Shown here one piece after another: positions 45,931-57,339 of a stretch of DNA of 64,000 nucleotides. The stretch spans positions 1-64,000 of the forward strand of contig JAJTWR010000284.1 of NCBI GenBank assembly GCA_021613335.1, read 5' to 3'. Positions within the stretch are counted from its first letter, which is position 1; every line of letters starts with the position of its first letter. Source of the DNA: Whitmania pigra. Taxonomy: Eukaryota > Annelida > Clitellata > Hirudinida > Haemopidae. The translations under genes were made by a program, and so were the position numbers. The notes beneath the pieces were generated by a model that saw nothing but the letters and a program-made list of their open reading frames with translations, ran no database searches and was not told where the DNA came from.

Positions 45931-46532
45931 CACGTAGTGTTTTACAAGAATGTACATTTTTTTGTTAATTTGGTATGTTGTCTGCAAGTCATTTAGTGAA
46001 GAACTGTTTAAAAGTTTACAAGCTCTAAAAACTTAAATAAAATATATTATTTTGTTAGAAAATTTATTAAATTAAAAATAAAATTTATTAAAAATATTTA
46101 ACTCAAACAATTATTTAACGTAATTAGTTTATAATTTTTAATTGTTCAAAATTTAATTAATTTAAATTTAGTAAATAATAATGGTTTGTTCTATCAGACC
46201 GGAATCGACTGCGTGACCTAGACAGGCCTAGTCTTGCAACCTTAAATGGTCTTGCGTCATGCTGTAGCCAAGCTCCGGCTTGCTAACTATGAGCTCGATT
46301 GTGACAGTTACGTGAGGGATCGCGTCACAGTCGTCGGTTTGATAGGCAGTTAAATCTCATGCCGATTGAAGTTTATTTGGTCTAGCAAGTAGTATACTAA
46401 TTTGGCGGTAAAGAATGCTGTCCTGAGGACAGGAGGCAAGACAGGCAAGGACAGGAGGAGGTTGGCAAACCCTCGCACAGCTTGAGATTTTTTGGCTTCT
46501 AGCCTCTACCGACCTGTTTGGTGAGTTTTATT

Positions 46533-47874
46533 CAGTGATGGGTAGTATTTCAAATCAAGTGATTTAAAATCACGAAATAAAATCACCTTTGTGATTTTTT
46601 GATTTGATTCAAAATCATCGTGCGATGTGCGATTTTGATTTTTATTTTAAATCATATTTTTGATGATTGATGATTTTTTTATTATGTAAAAATCACGAAA
46701 TCATATAAAATTTAAATTTCAAAATTTAGTTTTTTTAAATATATAATATCTTTCTTTATGACATTATCAGTCGATAATCGATGCAACTTCCTTTTATTAA
46801 CTTGTATTATTGTTGTTAGTGCTATTCCGACCTCATGGTTAACGAAAGTTGTAAAATTGCTGATAATTGATAAAACCGCTTGTGAATTGCCGCCGCTGCT
46901 TGACTTGTAATTTTTTAAAGCTGACAAAGTTGTAGCTAAATGTATTGATTGTGTTAATAAGTCGATATCAGGATCGAGACGTGCAACGATTTCCTACGCC
47001 ATCTAATACTTTTTACATTCTTAGCTACATGAAGAATATATTTTTTTAATATAAGGATGTATGACACATGATGTATGTTGGAACTGAATATATGACAAAC
47101 AATTCTTATGGAACTAGTATTAGAAGTGTTTTTTACGTAGAACGAATTCTGCACCAGCTGATCAGGATCAACATTTAGAAACAGTCCTTGACAATGAATA
47201 TTACGGATATTATGAGGATCATCAGTCTGACTTGCAAAAAGTCACTGTTAACAAGGCAAACAGTATCCGCACCAATACAATGAATTATTTGTCTGATGCG
47301 GAATGTCATCTCTCTAGCCTTGAATCAAGCCTAGTCAAAAAATCTTTGTTGTAACTTCATTTATTTATATAGCGCCATATGCATAGCGTCAGAGGCGCTT
47401 GTAACCATTTATATAGCGGTCCTTCCCAAGGGAACTGGTTTCGAACACCACACATTACGACTGTTGCCATTACCGCCGTATGCAGGCACGTAACCTATTC
47501 GGCTAACCTGAACGCCCCTAGTCACTTTGTGCGCTATAATACAAAGCTGCCACCATTAGCTACTAGAGAGGTTATTTAGTTCGGCAGGACTGATTGAAAC
47601 ATCAAGAAGGAACAGACTACATGATTCGATGTTTCAAAAACTTTTGTTTTTAAAAGTTAATAAAAGCTTTGAAAATTGACAGTGTTGAAAAAGTTCGTGC
47701 ACTTTTTGGTCAAAGTGATTTGATTTTGATGATTTTAACGTCAAATCACATGCGTGAACCTGATTTTAACGTGAAATCACATGCGTGAACCTGATTTCGA
47801 TTTCCAATCACTTTTTGTCTGGTGATCTTGATTTTGATTTCCAATCACTCTGAACGTGATTTTACCCATCACTG
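46533..47874. mobile_element. Non-autonomous hAT with perfect 8-bp duplication
   Basis: Ends CAGTGATGGGTA and the inverse of TTTACCCATCACTG are flanked by GTTTTATT on both sides (46525-46532 and 47875-47882). Both termini are rich in repeated GTGATTT/AAATCAC strings, giving long inverted subterminal regions (about 46540-46690 and 47700-47860). The interior has no recognisable transposase. It carries a SINE at 47350-47510. Confidence 0.92.
47350..47510 (-). mobile_element. tRNA-derived SINE, second copy
   Basis: Same family as 37687-37880, with A-box (TAGCCGAATAGGTTA) and B-box (GTTCGAAACC) on the minus strand. It is shorter by a deletion before the B box. It is nested inside the hAT at 46533. 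Confidence 0.82.
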
Positions 47875-48202
47875 GTTTTATTGGAGGCTTGTCAATTTTT
47901 AGCGGGTTAGGATTTCTTTTGATATTCAGTTTAGCTTTGACGAATATTTAGTTTTATCTTGTTGCCTCCTCTTTTGGGTAAAACCGTTCGAGACGGACGC
48001 ACACATTTTAATGAGATGCTAAGAAAAAATAAGGCTCCACCCCTAAACAAATTAAACTCCGCCTAAAATGAGTAAAAGTGAATCTTTTATCCGCAATATA
48101 TATTAAGTCATTTACATAGAAGTCTCTAATAAAGTTTTATTATAATTTTGGAAATACTTGACGTCTGACATTAGCAATCGAGTGTTTAAAGTTTACGCTT
48201 TG

Positions 48203-48249
48203 CCTAACCCTAACACTACCCTAACCCCTAACCCTACCCTATCCCCTAA
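48203..48249. repeat. Degenerate telomere-like CCCTAA tract
   Basis: CCTAACCCTAACACTACCCT continues with further CTAACCCCTA and CCCTATCCCCTAA units, 47 bp in all. It matches the metazoan TTAGGG telomere repeat with errors, as in an interstitial telomeric sequence. Unit A does not contain it at the corresponding place (near 17280). Confidence 0.8.
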
Positions 48250-49825
48250 TTTTTGAATTTGAATAATTTTACTACATTATTTGGAGCCTTTACTTTTGAA
48301 AATGTTAAGGATTCAGAACATTTGGCATTTGATAGGCTGCCAGTCTGTTAAATTTTTTATTTTTTATTTTTATTAGAAAAAAAAAATTATTAGAATTAAA
48401 TGATAGGTTATGAGAAATGTGGCATCAATTTTTGTGGCTAGTGTGATTTAACATATAAAATATTCTGATTAAAGGTATTTCATTGATGAGGCATCAATAA
48501 TGGTACTAATATTGACACTTGGACAAAGTGTTGCAGAGCAAGTGTTAATTTAAGCCTTTCTCCAAATCAATGAATTGTTTGAATTGTAATTTATTTTAGA
48601 TGGAGATTTCCCCTTGTTTGATTGGAATCTGCCATGTTTTTAAATAGAATTATAAAAAAAAATCAGTAGTTACATTTTGAAGACTTCAATTCTGATTATG
48701 TTTGAGGTTGATTTTTAGCTGATTAGCCAATTTATCATTATGTTTTTAGTAATATCTTTATTGTTTACAAAATATTAAAGAGAGATATGGATAGAATATT
48801 TTTATAGCTGAAATACTATACATGATTACTCAGTGCTATTTTAAGTTCTATCTTTAATTCTCTTTCTAATATTAATAATATTATGTCTCTCGTTTAGTGC
48901 AGTCATCTCCCATAATAAAATTCCCATATCTGGAGCTCCCGGCACAGATTCACATCCTAACAAGAGATGTCTGTGCCATTGGATCAGCACAGGTTCCAAG
49001 GTTCGTTGAATTTCTTTTGTATTTTTGTAGGTTGTGCAACATATTTCATCAAACCTCCATCTGACCAAAGGAATTGCTTGAATGCATGCATTTCTGTATA
49101 TTCGTGTGACACTTGCTTCACACCGTGATTCGTTATTTTAGACTGGTTTGGGGCTGACTGGGTCTTAATTTTCTATACAACATTCTGCATGGCCCATACC
49201 GATGTGCGTTTTGCATCGAATATCGAGAGAGTCTTTAGTTACTGGTGCAGCATGCAGTGCTTTTTTTTAATTTCTTCTTTCCCCACTAATTTTTTTGAGC
49301 CCCTTACATGTGGCTAATTGAAACTCACAGGAGTTGCAGGAACATTGATTTCTTTAATTGGTTGAAATGGTTTTGAGCCATTTTTAAGTACTTTCTTTGT
49401 AATCTGTAAAAATCTTAGTTTATCTCATTGAGATTTGCAGTATGACCAGAGGTTATGTTGATGGGGAGGGAATGGTGTTAGTGTCTCAGTGCCAAGTTAG
49501 GGATATATATAGGAAGTGTGAATTTGCAGCACCATCCATACGTGCAATTTTATTAACGGACAGCAGGTTAATATTTACGGTCACTAAGCACAAGAGAGTG
49601 CGAACGGTAGCCACAGGCTGTTTATAGTACACATTCTCATTCTCGTTGGTTCCCGCCACAACAGTTATTCAATTCGACTATTTGTTGTTATAAATGCCCT
49701 TTAGCATTTTTGAATGATTAAATAATGTCACGGTAATGGCATTTCAGTTGTGCTCTCGGGTACTCAATAAAACAGTCTCTTTACAAGTCAAGCTGAGCAG
49801 TATCTTCTTTCCTTGTTAATTTAGC

Positions 49826-49888
49826 TCTTGACTGGTTTTGCCAGATAGTAGATAGTAATCCATTCATGCACATCACTAATTAGATGAG
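49826..49888 (-). rRNA. 28S fragment, R2 downstream flank with internal deletion
   Basis: On the minus strand CTCATCTAATTAGTGATGTG then CATGAATGGATTA jumps to CTATCTACTATCTGGC, skipping about 20 bp of 28S. It closes a lineage E fragment. Confidence 0.8.
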
Positions 49889-50581
49889 CAATAACAATGC
49901 CTACCTTGACTTCCAAACCCCAAATATAGAGATCCGGAAGTAAAAATGCAAATGTAAACAAAACACACAGACCTTGAGCACAAAGGAAACCAGTTTTGCC
50001 CAGTGAAACAAAACCCATTCTTTCCTTAATCAGTGCTTCATTGTATCCTTCCGTCTTCCTAGCCCGTTTGATCACCTCAACTGGTACATTCGGAAACAAA
50101 CGGGCCAGGTGAGCATTAGTAATCATTCTGTGTGACCATGTAAAGTCACGTTCCTTTTTCGCCAGAATTTTCCAAGCACTGGCCATTCCGTTCATATCCG
50201 CCCTTGGTGATGGGTCGTTCAGTGGATTTTGTCGGGCTGAAGACCGTCCAGGAGGACCACATGGAGGTACCGCTGAACTAGGGACATTTCCCGCCGCAAT
50301 GTAAACACCCGGGACGCGTTCCGTACTCAAGCGCCTGCCCTGGGGTGCTGCAATTGGGGGAACACCACGGGCATTTAGTGTGTCCGTATTCACCCCACTC
50401 CTCTCACAACACACATCACATCGAAGGGCCCGGGTCGCTAATCTTTGAGGATTGGGACATGAGACATCATACTTCTTGACCGTCTCCACATATGTTTCTT
50501 GTAAGCTCCAAATTTGATGTCCTCTCAAGAGATTGTCTACCGACCAGAGTTCAATAAGATGCTTGGGAATGCGGACGTCAC
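49889..50581 (-). pseudogene. R2 lineage E N-terminal fragment, zinc finger lost
   Basis: The minus-strand frame (50528 downward) shares GVPPIAAPQGRRLSTE and AAGNVPSSAVPP with the E copy at 55617. It then jumps from RADMNGMAS straight to AWKILAKKERDFTWSHRM and the HTH-like NAHLARLFPNVPVEVIKRAR. The zinc finger and first Myb domain of the other copy are missing. The tail merges into unrelated sequence and a 28S flank. Confidence 0.75.
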
Positions 50582-50658
50582 GCCCGTTCCCTTGGCTTTG
50601 GTTTCGCTAAATAGTAGATAGGGACAGTGGGAATTTCTTTAACCCTTTCATGCGCATC
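50582..50658 (-). rRNA. 28S fragment, R2 downstream flank
   Basis: Minus strand: GATGCGCATGAAAGGGTTAA through CCCACTGTCCCTATCTACTA to AGCCAAGGGAACGGGC. The first 25 bp of the flank are missing. It separates an A fragment from an E fragment. Confidence 0.88.
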
Positions 50659-51501
50659 CTTTCAAAGAGTTGATTGTAGCTGAAGCGACGGCTCCGCGCC
50701 AGTTAAGTACTAGCGCGGTCAGTTTGATCTTGGCCTCTGAACTTGGATTGACGGCCTTTAACCACGTTTGGATGTCGGGGAGGGGGTATTTGATGACTTT
50801 ATGTTGAAACTCCTGGTTCAGGTTAGCCTTGTCCCCGACGATGGTGGTGTCAAGCAGAACGGTGCTGGTGGCATTGGTTGCGACGAGATCCGGGATGCGA
50901 TATCCGAGGGAAGTAGGAATGTGAGGCTCCAACCAGACTTGGTAGCCTTGCTCCTGTAAGAACGCTGCACATTTACGTGTTACCATGTTGTGGCGTTGTG
51001 TTCTAAGCCTCGCACCCAGAGGGCAGACCTGAATCCGGTGGCTGAGAGTGTCTTGCTAGCAGCAACCGGCCTTGCAGAGTGTTGATGTATCAGGTCTGCC
51101 TCGAGCAGCCCTAGCTGAGGTGTAGAGGCTGGCCGCTCGGATGTGTATGAGCTTGAGGAAATCTTTTGTGCCACAACAGGTATCGTCTGTAATCCATCTG
51201 CTTTGAGATGGATGAAGATGGTGCAACGCAAGTCCAGCACCATCGGTGGTAGAATACAGAGTTGCAGCAGTCTGAGAAGCGACAAGAGGGTAAGAGATGG
51301 GACGATTGTATTTCTGGAGCCATGTGAAAATAGGACTATGAAGGAGCAGAGGAGGAAGGTAAGGGGGGCACTGAGGGTGTTGAAGAATGGAGGATAACCT
51401 GCTACGGATAAGGATAGGGGCCCTTTGAAGAAGGGGGCGTATCCCTAATCCTCCGTCCCGTAGCGAGGCACCCAGGAAAGAGGAAGTAGGTGAAGCCTAA
51501 T
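50659..51501 (-). pseudogene. R2-A thumb, CCHC knuckle and RLE endonuclease fragment
   Basis: Starting inside the thumb (FLGASLRDGGLGIR), the minus strand encodes the region missing from copies 2 and 3. It includes TTDGAGLALHHLHPSQSRW, RAASLYTSARAARGRP, then the CCHC knuckle (CKAGCC..DTLSHRIQVC) with a TAG just after the second cysteine. The RLE follows: KCAAFLQEQGYQVWLEPH, catalytic RIPDLVA and VLLDTTIV. It ends at NWRGAVASATINSLK, where 28S begins. This is the best surviving A-lineage endonuclease. A 28S flank precedes it, so the upstream parts were deleted or recombined away. Confidence 0.82.
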
Positions 51502-51617
51502 TCTGCCAAGCCCGTTCCCTTGGCTGGGGTTTCGCTAGATAGTAGATAGGGACAGTGGGAATCTCGTTAATCCTTTCATGCGCGTCACTAATTAGATGAC
51601 TAGGCTTTTGGCTATGT
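51502..51617 (-). rRNA. 28S fragment, R2 downstream flank, 116 bp
   Basis: Minus strand begins TAGCCAAAAGCCTAGTCATC and runs to GGGCTTGGCAGAATTA. An AATAAAA lies 8 bp before the junction on the element side (about 51620-51635), as expected of an R2 3' end, but only a few dozen bases of that R2 remain. Confidence 0.9.
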
Positions 51618-52118
51618 AACATTTTATTGCTTCAATTCATCTCACATTTCATTTCATCTTTAGTGCCACAACAGGTGGCTTAGCATTGCTTTTTGTAAAA
51701 TTTCTTCATTCCCCATTAATTTTCTGAGCCCCTTAGCTGTGGTTTCACTAGACAAGTAAGGATATTTAATCAATTCATAAATTTCACTGATTAAATTGTG
51801 GGGCATAACACTTTGTGACCAATTACTTTTATTCTTTGAGTCAGACTATTGCGAAGTCATCATATGCAAAATGTTACAATAATGACCTGTAACAAAGAGA
51901 GAATACCATTGAAGGTTATTTGATTGAGCCATTTTGATGGCTAAGGCAATTCTTTCCACATGTCTTTATTTAGATGATGCATTCACCACATATGATGGGA
52001 ATAATGCATTGTGACAATGAAGGCTACAATGGTAGATGATACCATGGCTTTTTTCTAATTGAAAATCGTTCCAGAAACATCGATGTCTGCTTCTTTAATT
52101 GGTTTAAGTGGTTTTGAG

Positions 52119-52863
52119 CCACCTAGGTTTTGTTTGCTTCTTTTCTGCCAGAGTTGCATGATACTCTGTTTTGTGGGCACGACTGAAATGGACCTTGCAT
52201 GCTTGGTCTGATCTAAATGCCCGTTTGCAGGTCTGACAGACAGACTCGAAGGTGTCCAAGGCATCCATAATCGACAAATCAATTCAAGCAGGAAGAAAAT
52301 TGAGTTATTGCGGAGCAAAACAAAATAGACCAGCACGGTGACGATTCCCTTTTTGAATGCTGATGGGGCAGTTGCTGTCGCTAGCCAGAGGTTGAAGTGA
52401 CAAGCAAGTTCTGTTGGGGAGAGCTTGCTTAAAGCAGTTTTTGTCATCCCATCGTGACCCAGAGCTGCATTATTCAACTTTTTCAGGAAGAGTAGTACCT
52501 CTGGAGCTGTGATGGGATCTTGTAGAGTTCAGAGGGTTTCCTGTTTGGCCGTGACTTCCCTTATATCTTTCAAACTGATTGCCCCAAACACGCCGGACCA
52601 GTATGTTTCCATGATATCCTGAGGGGGTATGGTGTATGGATGTCAGCCTTATTGTTAAAAATGGTTTCTGCACATATTTTGGCATTTTTATGGAAGAGTT
52701 CTTGTATTTTTTTATATTGCTCTTTTTTTGCCCAGGCTTTCTGACTTTTGGGGCATAGGGTGTACCTTCTTGGCTGATCTTGGGGATGTTCTTGTTGCAC
52801 CGTGGTAGCCGAACGTTTTTGGGGGTGCAATTGAAGACAGGAATGAACTTTTCTGTAGGTAAA
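52119..52863 (-). pseudogene. R2 lineage D, rearranged (RT start before zinc finger)
   Basis: Read on the minus strand from a 28S junction: a linker (KAWAKKEQYKKIQELFHKNA), then RT entry (NNAALGHDGMTKTALSKLSP and HFNLWLATATAPSAFKKGI). Next comes ATG near 52271 opening MDALDTFESVCQTCKRAFRS and QACKVHFSRAHKTEY, an intact C2H2 finger followed by the start of a Myb domain (TKPRWL). In a normal R2 the finger precedes RT, so two pieces have been joined in the wrong order. It ends where unit B sequence resumes. Confidence 0.75.
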
Positions 52864-52897
52864 CAAGAGAGTCACTGTTACTCCTGCCGTTTACCTT

Positions 52898-52946
<49 letters not shown>
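52864..52946 (-). rRNA. Minimal 83-bp 28S cassette between two R2s
   Basis: On the minus strand, TAGCCAAATGCCTCGTCATC ... GGATTAAC (48 bp of downstream flank) is joined directly to AAGGTAAACGGCAGGAGTAA then CAGTGACTCTCTT (35 bp of upstream flank). It is therefore both the 3' junction of R2-C copy 2 and the 5' junction of R2-D. The whole rDNA unit that should lie between has collapsed. Confidence 0.92.
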
Positions 52947-54318
52947 TTTAAAACACTTTATTCATTTAAATTAGAAAATGAAAAAGTTCATTTCCTGGGC
53001 TCCTCCCGCCCCCAGGTAAGCTTCGGAAATGAAGATAAATGGTCGTCATTGGCCCAGTTCCACCAGGGTTGCCGTCATCCTGGAAAAAAAAATTAAAAAA
53101 AATTAATAAATAAAATCAATGTTAAAATCCGAGAGGCAAGAGTCAGAAGAAGAAATCGAGAGAGACCGGGTCGATGCTTTGAACATTAGGATGACATAAG
53201 GGAAGGGGTTCAGGGAGGTCGCGGACCGAGGTGTTTTTGCGCTCCCCGCCATGTAGAACGGAGGAAGCAGCACCATATTTGATGAGTGCTTAGGAGGGTG
53301 TCAGCCATCAACCATTCGCAATGAACGAGGGTGATCCCCAAAGCTGACAACGCCCCTACGGATCTCCTCGCCATCACCCCTCTCCACGAGCACACCAATG
53401 CAATTACTTTTGTGGGGAGCCCTGGACGGGCGCCAAAGGCATCCGTCCAACCCCGGATGTCGTCCTGATCATACTTGGCCACTTTGGCGTCATATTCAGC
53501 ATCAAGATTGGCAATATCCGCCACCACGGTCGAGTCAAAGATAATGTTATGTGTCAAATTCTCTGCCACCACGTCCGGTTGCCGAAGACCTGTTTCAGTC
53601 CGAATATGGGGCTCGTGAGCAACCCAATATCCCTCCTTCCGCAACAGGCCTTCAACCTTGTTATTAAGAGCATCGTGGCGCAGGTTCCGTAATCCGTGTG
53701 TTCGAGGACATACATACCTGAAGAATATGGGGCAGCGACTCAGGCGGTGTGCAAGACGCATGACATCGAATATCCGCCCCGGGATATCCTCGAGCCGCCC
53801 TTAGTTTGTTATAAAGAGTCGCCGCCCGCACATGCAGGCACTTCAGAAAGTCGGCCTCGGAGTCGAAAAAAGAGGGATCTACTAACCATCGAGATGCCAC
53901 CCAATGGGCAGAACAGTTCTGAAGGCCTTTGCCATCAACCTTAGTATATAACTCCCGACTCCAGGAAACTTTCATCAGTGTATTGTTGAAAACAGAATTG
54001 CAATCCTCGCCGATACGTGGTCCATGGCTCAGTAACCAGGTCAAAATAGGGCTTTCGGCGAGGAGAGACAAAAGTAAGGAATCGTGATTCATGAGGGCCT
54101 GACCTATGATGCCCGCCAATCTTTTGGTCAGAAGAAGCGGTCCCCATGACACGAGAGACGGGACTCCCATGCCTCCTGCTTGAAATAATTCGATCAGCTC
54201 TCCAATTCCGGTTTTTGCTACCAAAAGGTAGTTGCGAAAAATTTCAAGTAAAAAACCGACGATTAGCAATTGATAAACCGAAATAAATCAACTTCTCGAC
54301 AAGCCAACCGCTCGCTGC
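52947..54318 (-). pseudogene. R2-C copy 2, internally deleted, with nearly whole endonuclease
   Basis: On the minus strand a 28S junction leads into the C-type 5' end (GCAGCGAGCGGTTGGCTTGT). At about 54190 the sequence jumps into the RT thumb (FQAGGMGVPSLVSW), losing finger, Myb and polymerase. The CCHC knuckle is present (CHASCTPPESLPHILQVC). After a frameshift near 53700 the RLE core is intact: RQPDVVA and IIFDSTVV, then CSWRGVMARRSVG. The frame ends near 53210 and is followed by a 260-bp 3' UTR ending AATAAAGTGTTTTAAA at TAGCC. Useful as the reference for the domain missing from copy 1. Confidence 0.85.
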
Positions 54319-54387
54319 AAGAGAGTTATAGTTACTCCCGCCTTTTACCCACGCTTTTTTGAATTTCTTCACATTGACATTCAGAGC
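54319..54387 (-). rRNA. 28S fragment, R2 upstream flank, 69 bp
   Basis: Minus strand: GCTCTGAATGTCAATGTGAA, GAAATTC, GTGGGTAAAAGGCGGGAGTA, ACTATAACTCTCTT. It lies between a broken E copy and the C 5' end. Confidence 0.92.
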
Positions 54388-55640
54388 TTCACTGCTTTCG
54401 AGCAACATGGACATGCGACCGGCCGCGTTCAATGGGCACCGGACTGCCTCCAACAACTCCTTGTATAGAGCTGTTTTACGGATCTTGACCAGGAGGTCAT
54501 ACCTTATTTGAGGTAAGACTTTCCTGATCGCTAGGTTTACTTGCCTGACATCACCAACTGCAATTTCAACCTCATCAATGGTTTTCCAGCTATCCCTATT
54601 TCCGAATGTAATACTAACACTCTTCAAGGAAGCACTTTTGTTTGCCACTGGGGAGCCTTCTCCCATTCGTTCCTTGGTCAGTGCTTCCTTGTACCCTTCC
54701 ATCTTCCTAGCCCGTTTGATCACCTCAACCGGTATATCCAGAAACAAACAGGCCAGGTGAGCGTTAGTATTCATCCTAAATGACCATGTGAAGTCATGTT
54801 CCTTTTCCGCCAGAATTTTCCAAAGCCGAGGATCATCGCTTTTCGCAGCATCAGGGGCAGAGTTTGAGTCCGCTGTTGTATGCGGGGACCTACCCAACCG
54901 AAGAACTTCACGGTATTATTGTACATACTGTTTGTACATGGCCCCTCTCCGGTGGGATTTGATGGCTTCCTAGGTACGTCGGGGAAACAGCCTATGAAGG
55001 TTCTCATTGATACCTCCCAGGGAGCCACAAACAATAAGTTCGGCCTCCTTTTCAGCCATAACCCTTTCCTCCTCTTCAGTCCATCGCGGTTTGACGCGCA
55101 GGCCTGCCAATTTGTTGGCGTAGAACTCAGCCGTACGAGTAGCCCGAGCGTGCACTTGCATGCCATTCACTGTGGCAAAGATCCTTCCACAAGTGTTACA
55201 AACCACAGGTTCCCTACGAATGCCGCCGCTAACCAGTGGTGTCTCACTACTAGCCTCATCGCTGCGATCGATATCAGCGGACTCACCGACGACGTTCCAA
55301 TCGTCTCCTACCTCCAAACACTCTGCATCGTCTTCATCGGTCACACACTCGTCTCTAGACTGTCCGTGCCGTTGGATCAGCCTGGGCAGATCGGCCCATG
55401 GATTGCCACTAGCCATTCTGTTCATATCCGCCCTTTGCGGCGGGTCATTCAGTGGGTTTCGTCGGGCCGAAGCCCGTCCAGGAGGACCACGTGGAGGTAC
55501 CACTGAACTAGGGACATTTCCCGCCGCATCGCAAACACCCGGGAAGTGTTCCGTACTCAAGCGCCTGCCCTGAGGCACTGGAATTGGGGGAACACCATGA
55601 GCATTTACTGTGTCCATATCCCCCCAGTAATTGTACTCAG
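54388..55640 (-). pseudogene. R2 lineage E: zinc finger, Myb, second HTH; 3'-truncated
   Basis: The minus frame opens at ATG 55617 (MDTVNAHGVPPIPVPQGRRL). The finger CNTCGRIFATVNGMQVHARA has Arg where the second zinc-binding His is expected, so it is damaged. A Myb domain follows (PRWTEEEERVMAEKEAEL ... INENLHRLFPRRT, stop, EAIKSHRRGAMYKQYVQ). After a further stop and frameshift a second HTH-like segment appears (LWKILAEKEHDFTWS, HLACLFLDIPVEVIKRARKM), then a B-like linker (RDSWKTIDEVEI, IRYDLLVKIRKTALYKEL). It is cut off at a 28S flank before RT. Confidence 0.8.
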
Positions 55641-56280
55641 GCCATTGTGTTCAATTCTGCCCCTAGTGGCTGGTCATTCAACATATTTCTTAATTCATGG
55701 CAACCATATGGAGATATAGTTAAATTAGAGACATTTTCTGTTAAAGAAACATTTGGATGAGTTTCTGTACTTTTTCGCCTGCTGTTTGGCATTAGAATTG
55801 AGGGAACATTTTGAGCATAAAATATATCCGTACCCTCTCACAAATTTTCTTGAAACTTTGTCAAGTGAAATCTTGATATATATTTTGTTATTTATGAATT
55901 GTGATGTCTTAGACCATGATGTAGCTCCTCGTGCATTGTCCGCTACATGGACTTGAACATTGGATTATAGATTGGAGGCTCATGCTTTATCCAGATACTT
56001 TTTTCTGTAACATTCATTCCAGTTTATCACACATAATGTTGTGTTAGTGGGTAGGCCAACCCCCTTCTATCAACTTTAGGATAAAGTTCCTAAGAGAATC
56101 ATAGTTGCTCCTACTTTTTACCTGCACTTCTTTCAATTTCTTGACATTGGCATTTTGTTGCATGGCCCATCTCCAGTTTAAGACTAATTGAAGTTAAATT
56201 TGGGTTAATGACCGAAGCTTTTAGAGGTGGCCAGGATTGACAATCAGGGAACCTGGGGGTGTAACAGTGCATTTTGTTAC
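55641..56280 (-). pseudogene. Older, decayed R2-E fragments around a 28S flank
   Basis: 55700-55850 aligns loosely with the E N-terminal region at 50270-50410 and 55500-55620 (AATTAGAGACATTTTCTG, TAGAATTGAGGGAACATTTT). 56092-56152 is a decayed 28S upstream flank on the minus strand (GTCAAGAAATTGAAAGAAGT, GCAACTATGATTCTCTTA). 56160-56280 resembles the E Myb region (GCATGGCCCATCTCCAG against ACATGGCCCCTCTCCGG). All much more diverged than the neighbours. Confidence 0.55.
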
Positions 56281-57138
56281 ATCTGCAATTAATCACACAT
56301 TTCACAAGGAGTATTAGCAAATGTTGGGGTATTATTTTGTTGTATGAGAACAATTATTTTTATTACTTATTTTATTATTTTATTTTTATAGGGATCACTG
56401 AATGGATTCAGATTCAGGTGAGATTTTAACTGAATTATTTATTATTATGATAATCACATTTTAAAACTAATGACCACCCTAGGGAATATAGGCTTCTGCC
56501 CTTCTTTTATTTAATTCCTGTGGTATTTAAACATTTTGACCTGATGTTTATCCATAAGACATGTCTGATACTATTTTATTTTGGGGTTCACCATATCAAG
56601 TCTGACCTTGTGTAGAGGTGACCTGGATCTTAGGAATTCCAATTCATGATATTTTATAGCTATCTTGTGTAATTTGGGTTGGCCTACCAATATAAGTGGA
56701 TTTTCCTTTTAGTTGAAGCCTTGGATAAATATAACTTTACTTTTGGAGTATGGGGAAGACATTTCTGTTGAAACAAAGTTGATCTTCAGCCTACTGCTAT
56801 GTTCATGATTTATTCATGATTTCATTTTTTGTTAGTTTCTTCAATTTTTAGTATACTTCTTTGTCATGAATACTGATGTGTGGTGGTTCCAAAGATGATT
56901 CTTAAGTTTGGATGTACTAGATTCTATTAAATATAACCATTTTCAGACATAACAAGTACTTATTTAGCAAAGATTATTGGTTATATTGGTACTTAAACTG
57001 TTATTTGCACAAATGGTTGATACAGCAGTTCTTGCATTATACATCCTCCCTTCTAATTTCTAACCTTAATTTAAATGTTGTTAACAATTACCATTAAATA
57101 CCAGGAAAGTATATATTTTTATCAGTCATCCCTCTTCA

Positions 57139-57339
57139 TTGATATATGAATATGTCGACATATTTGAACATACCTACAACCCTAAACTAAACATTGGCAA
57201 AGTAGAACAATTTAGAGACTTTAAAAATTTAGTCAATTCTAAACAACTTGGTTATAAACAGCATGGCGAACCTGTTGATGGTGTGGAAGCGTGTTGCTTT
57301 GGATGTTCAACCTGTGAACCTCATCACCTAAGTTATTGA
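57139..57339 (+). other. Short frame conserved with unit A (20799-20969)
   Basis: 66-codon frame (IGKVEQFRDFKNLVNSKQLG ... GVEACCFGCSTCEPHH). It keeps the same reading frame as its unit A counterpart, with amino-acid replacements but no frameshift through the first 45 codons. Function unknown to me; could be an exon of an ancient element. Confidence 0.35.

Noticed and set aside
48841..49068. 75-codon minus frame in unit B
   Set aside because: The unit A counterpart (17850-18060) does not keep the frame; treated as chance.
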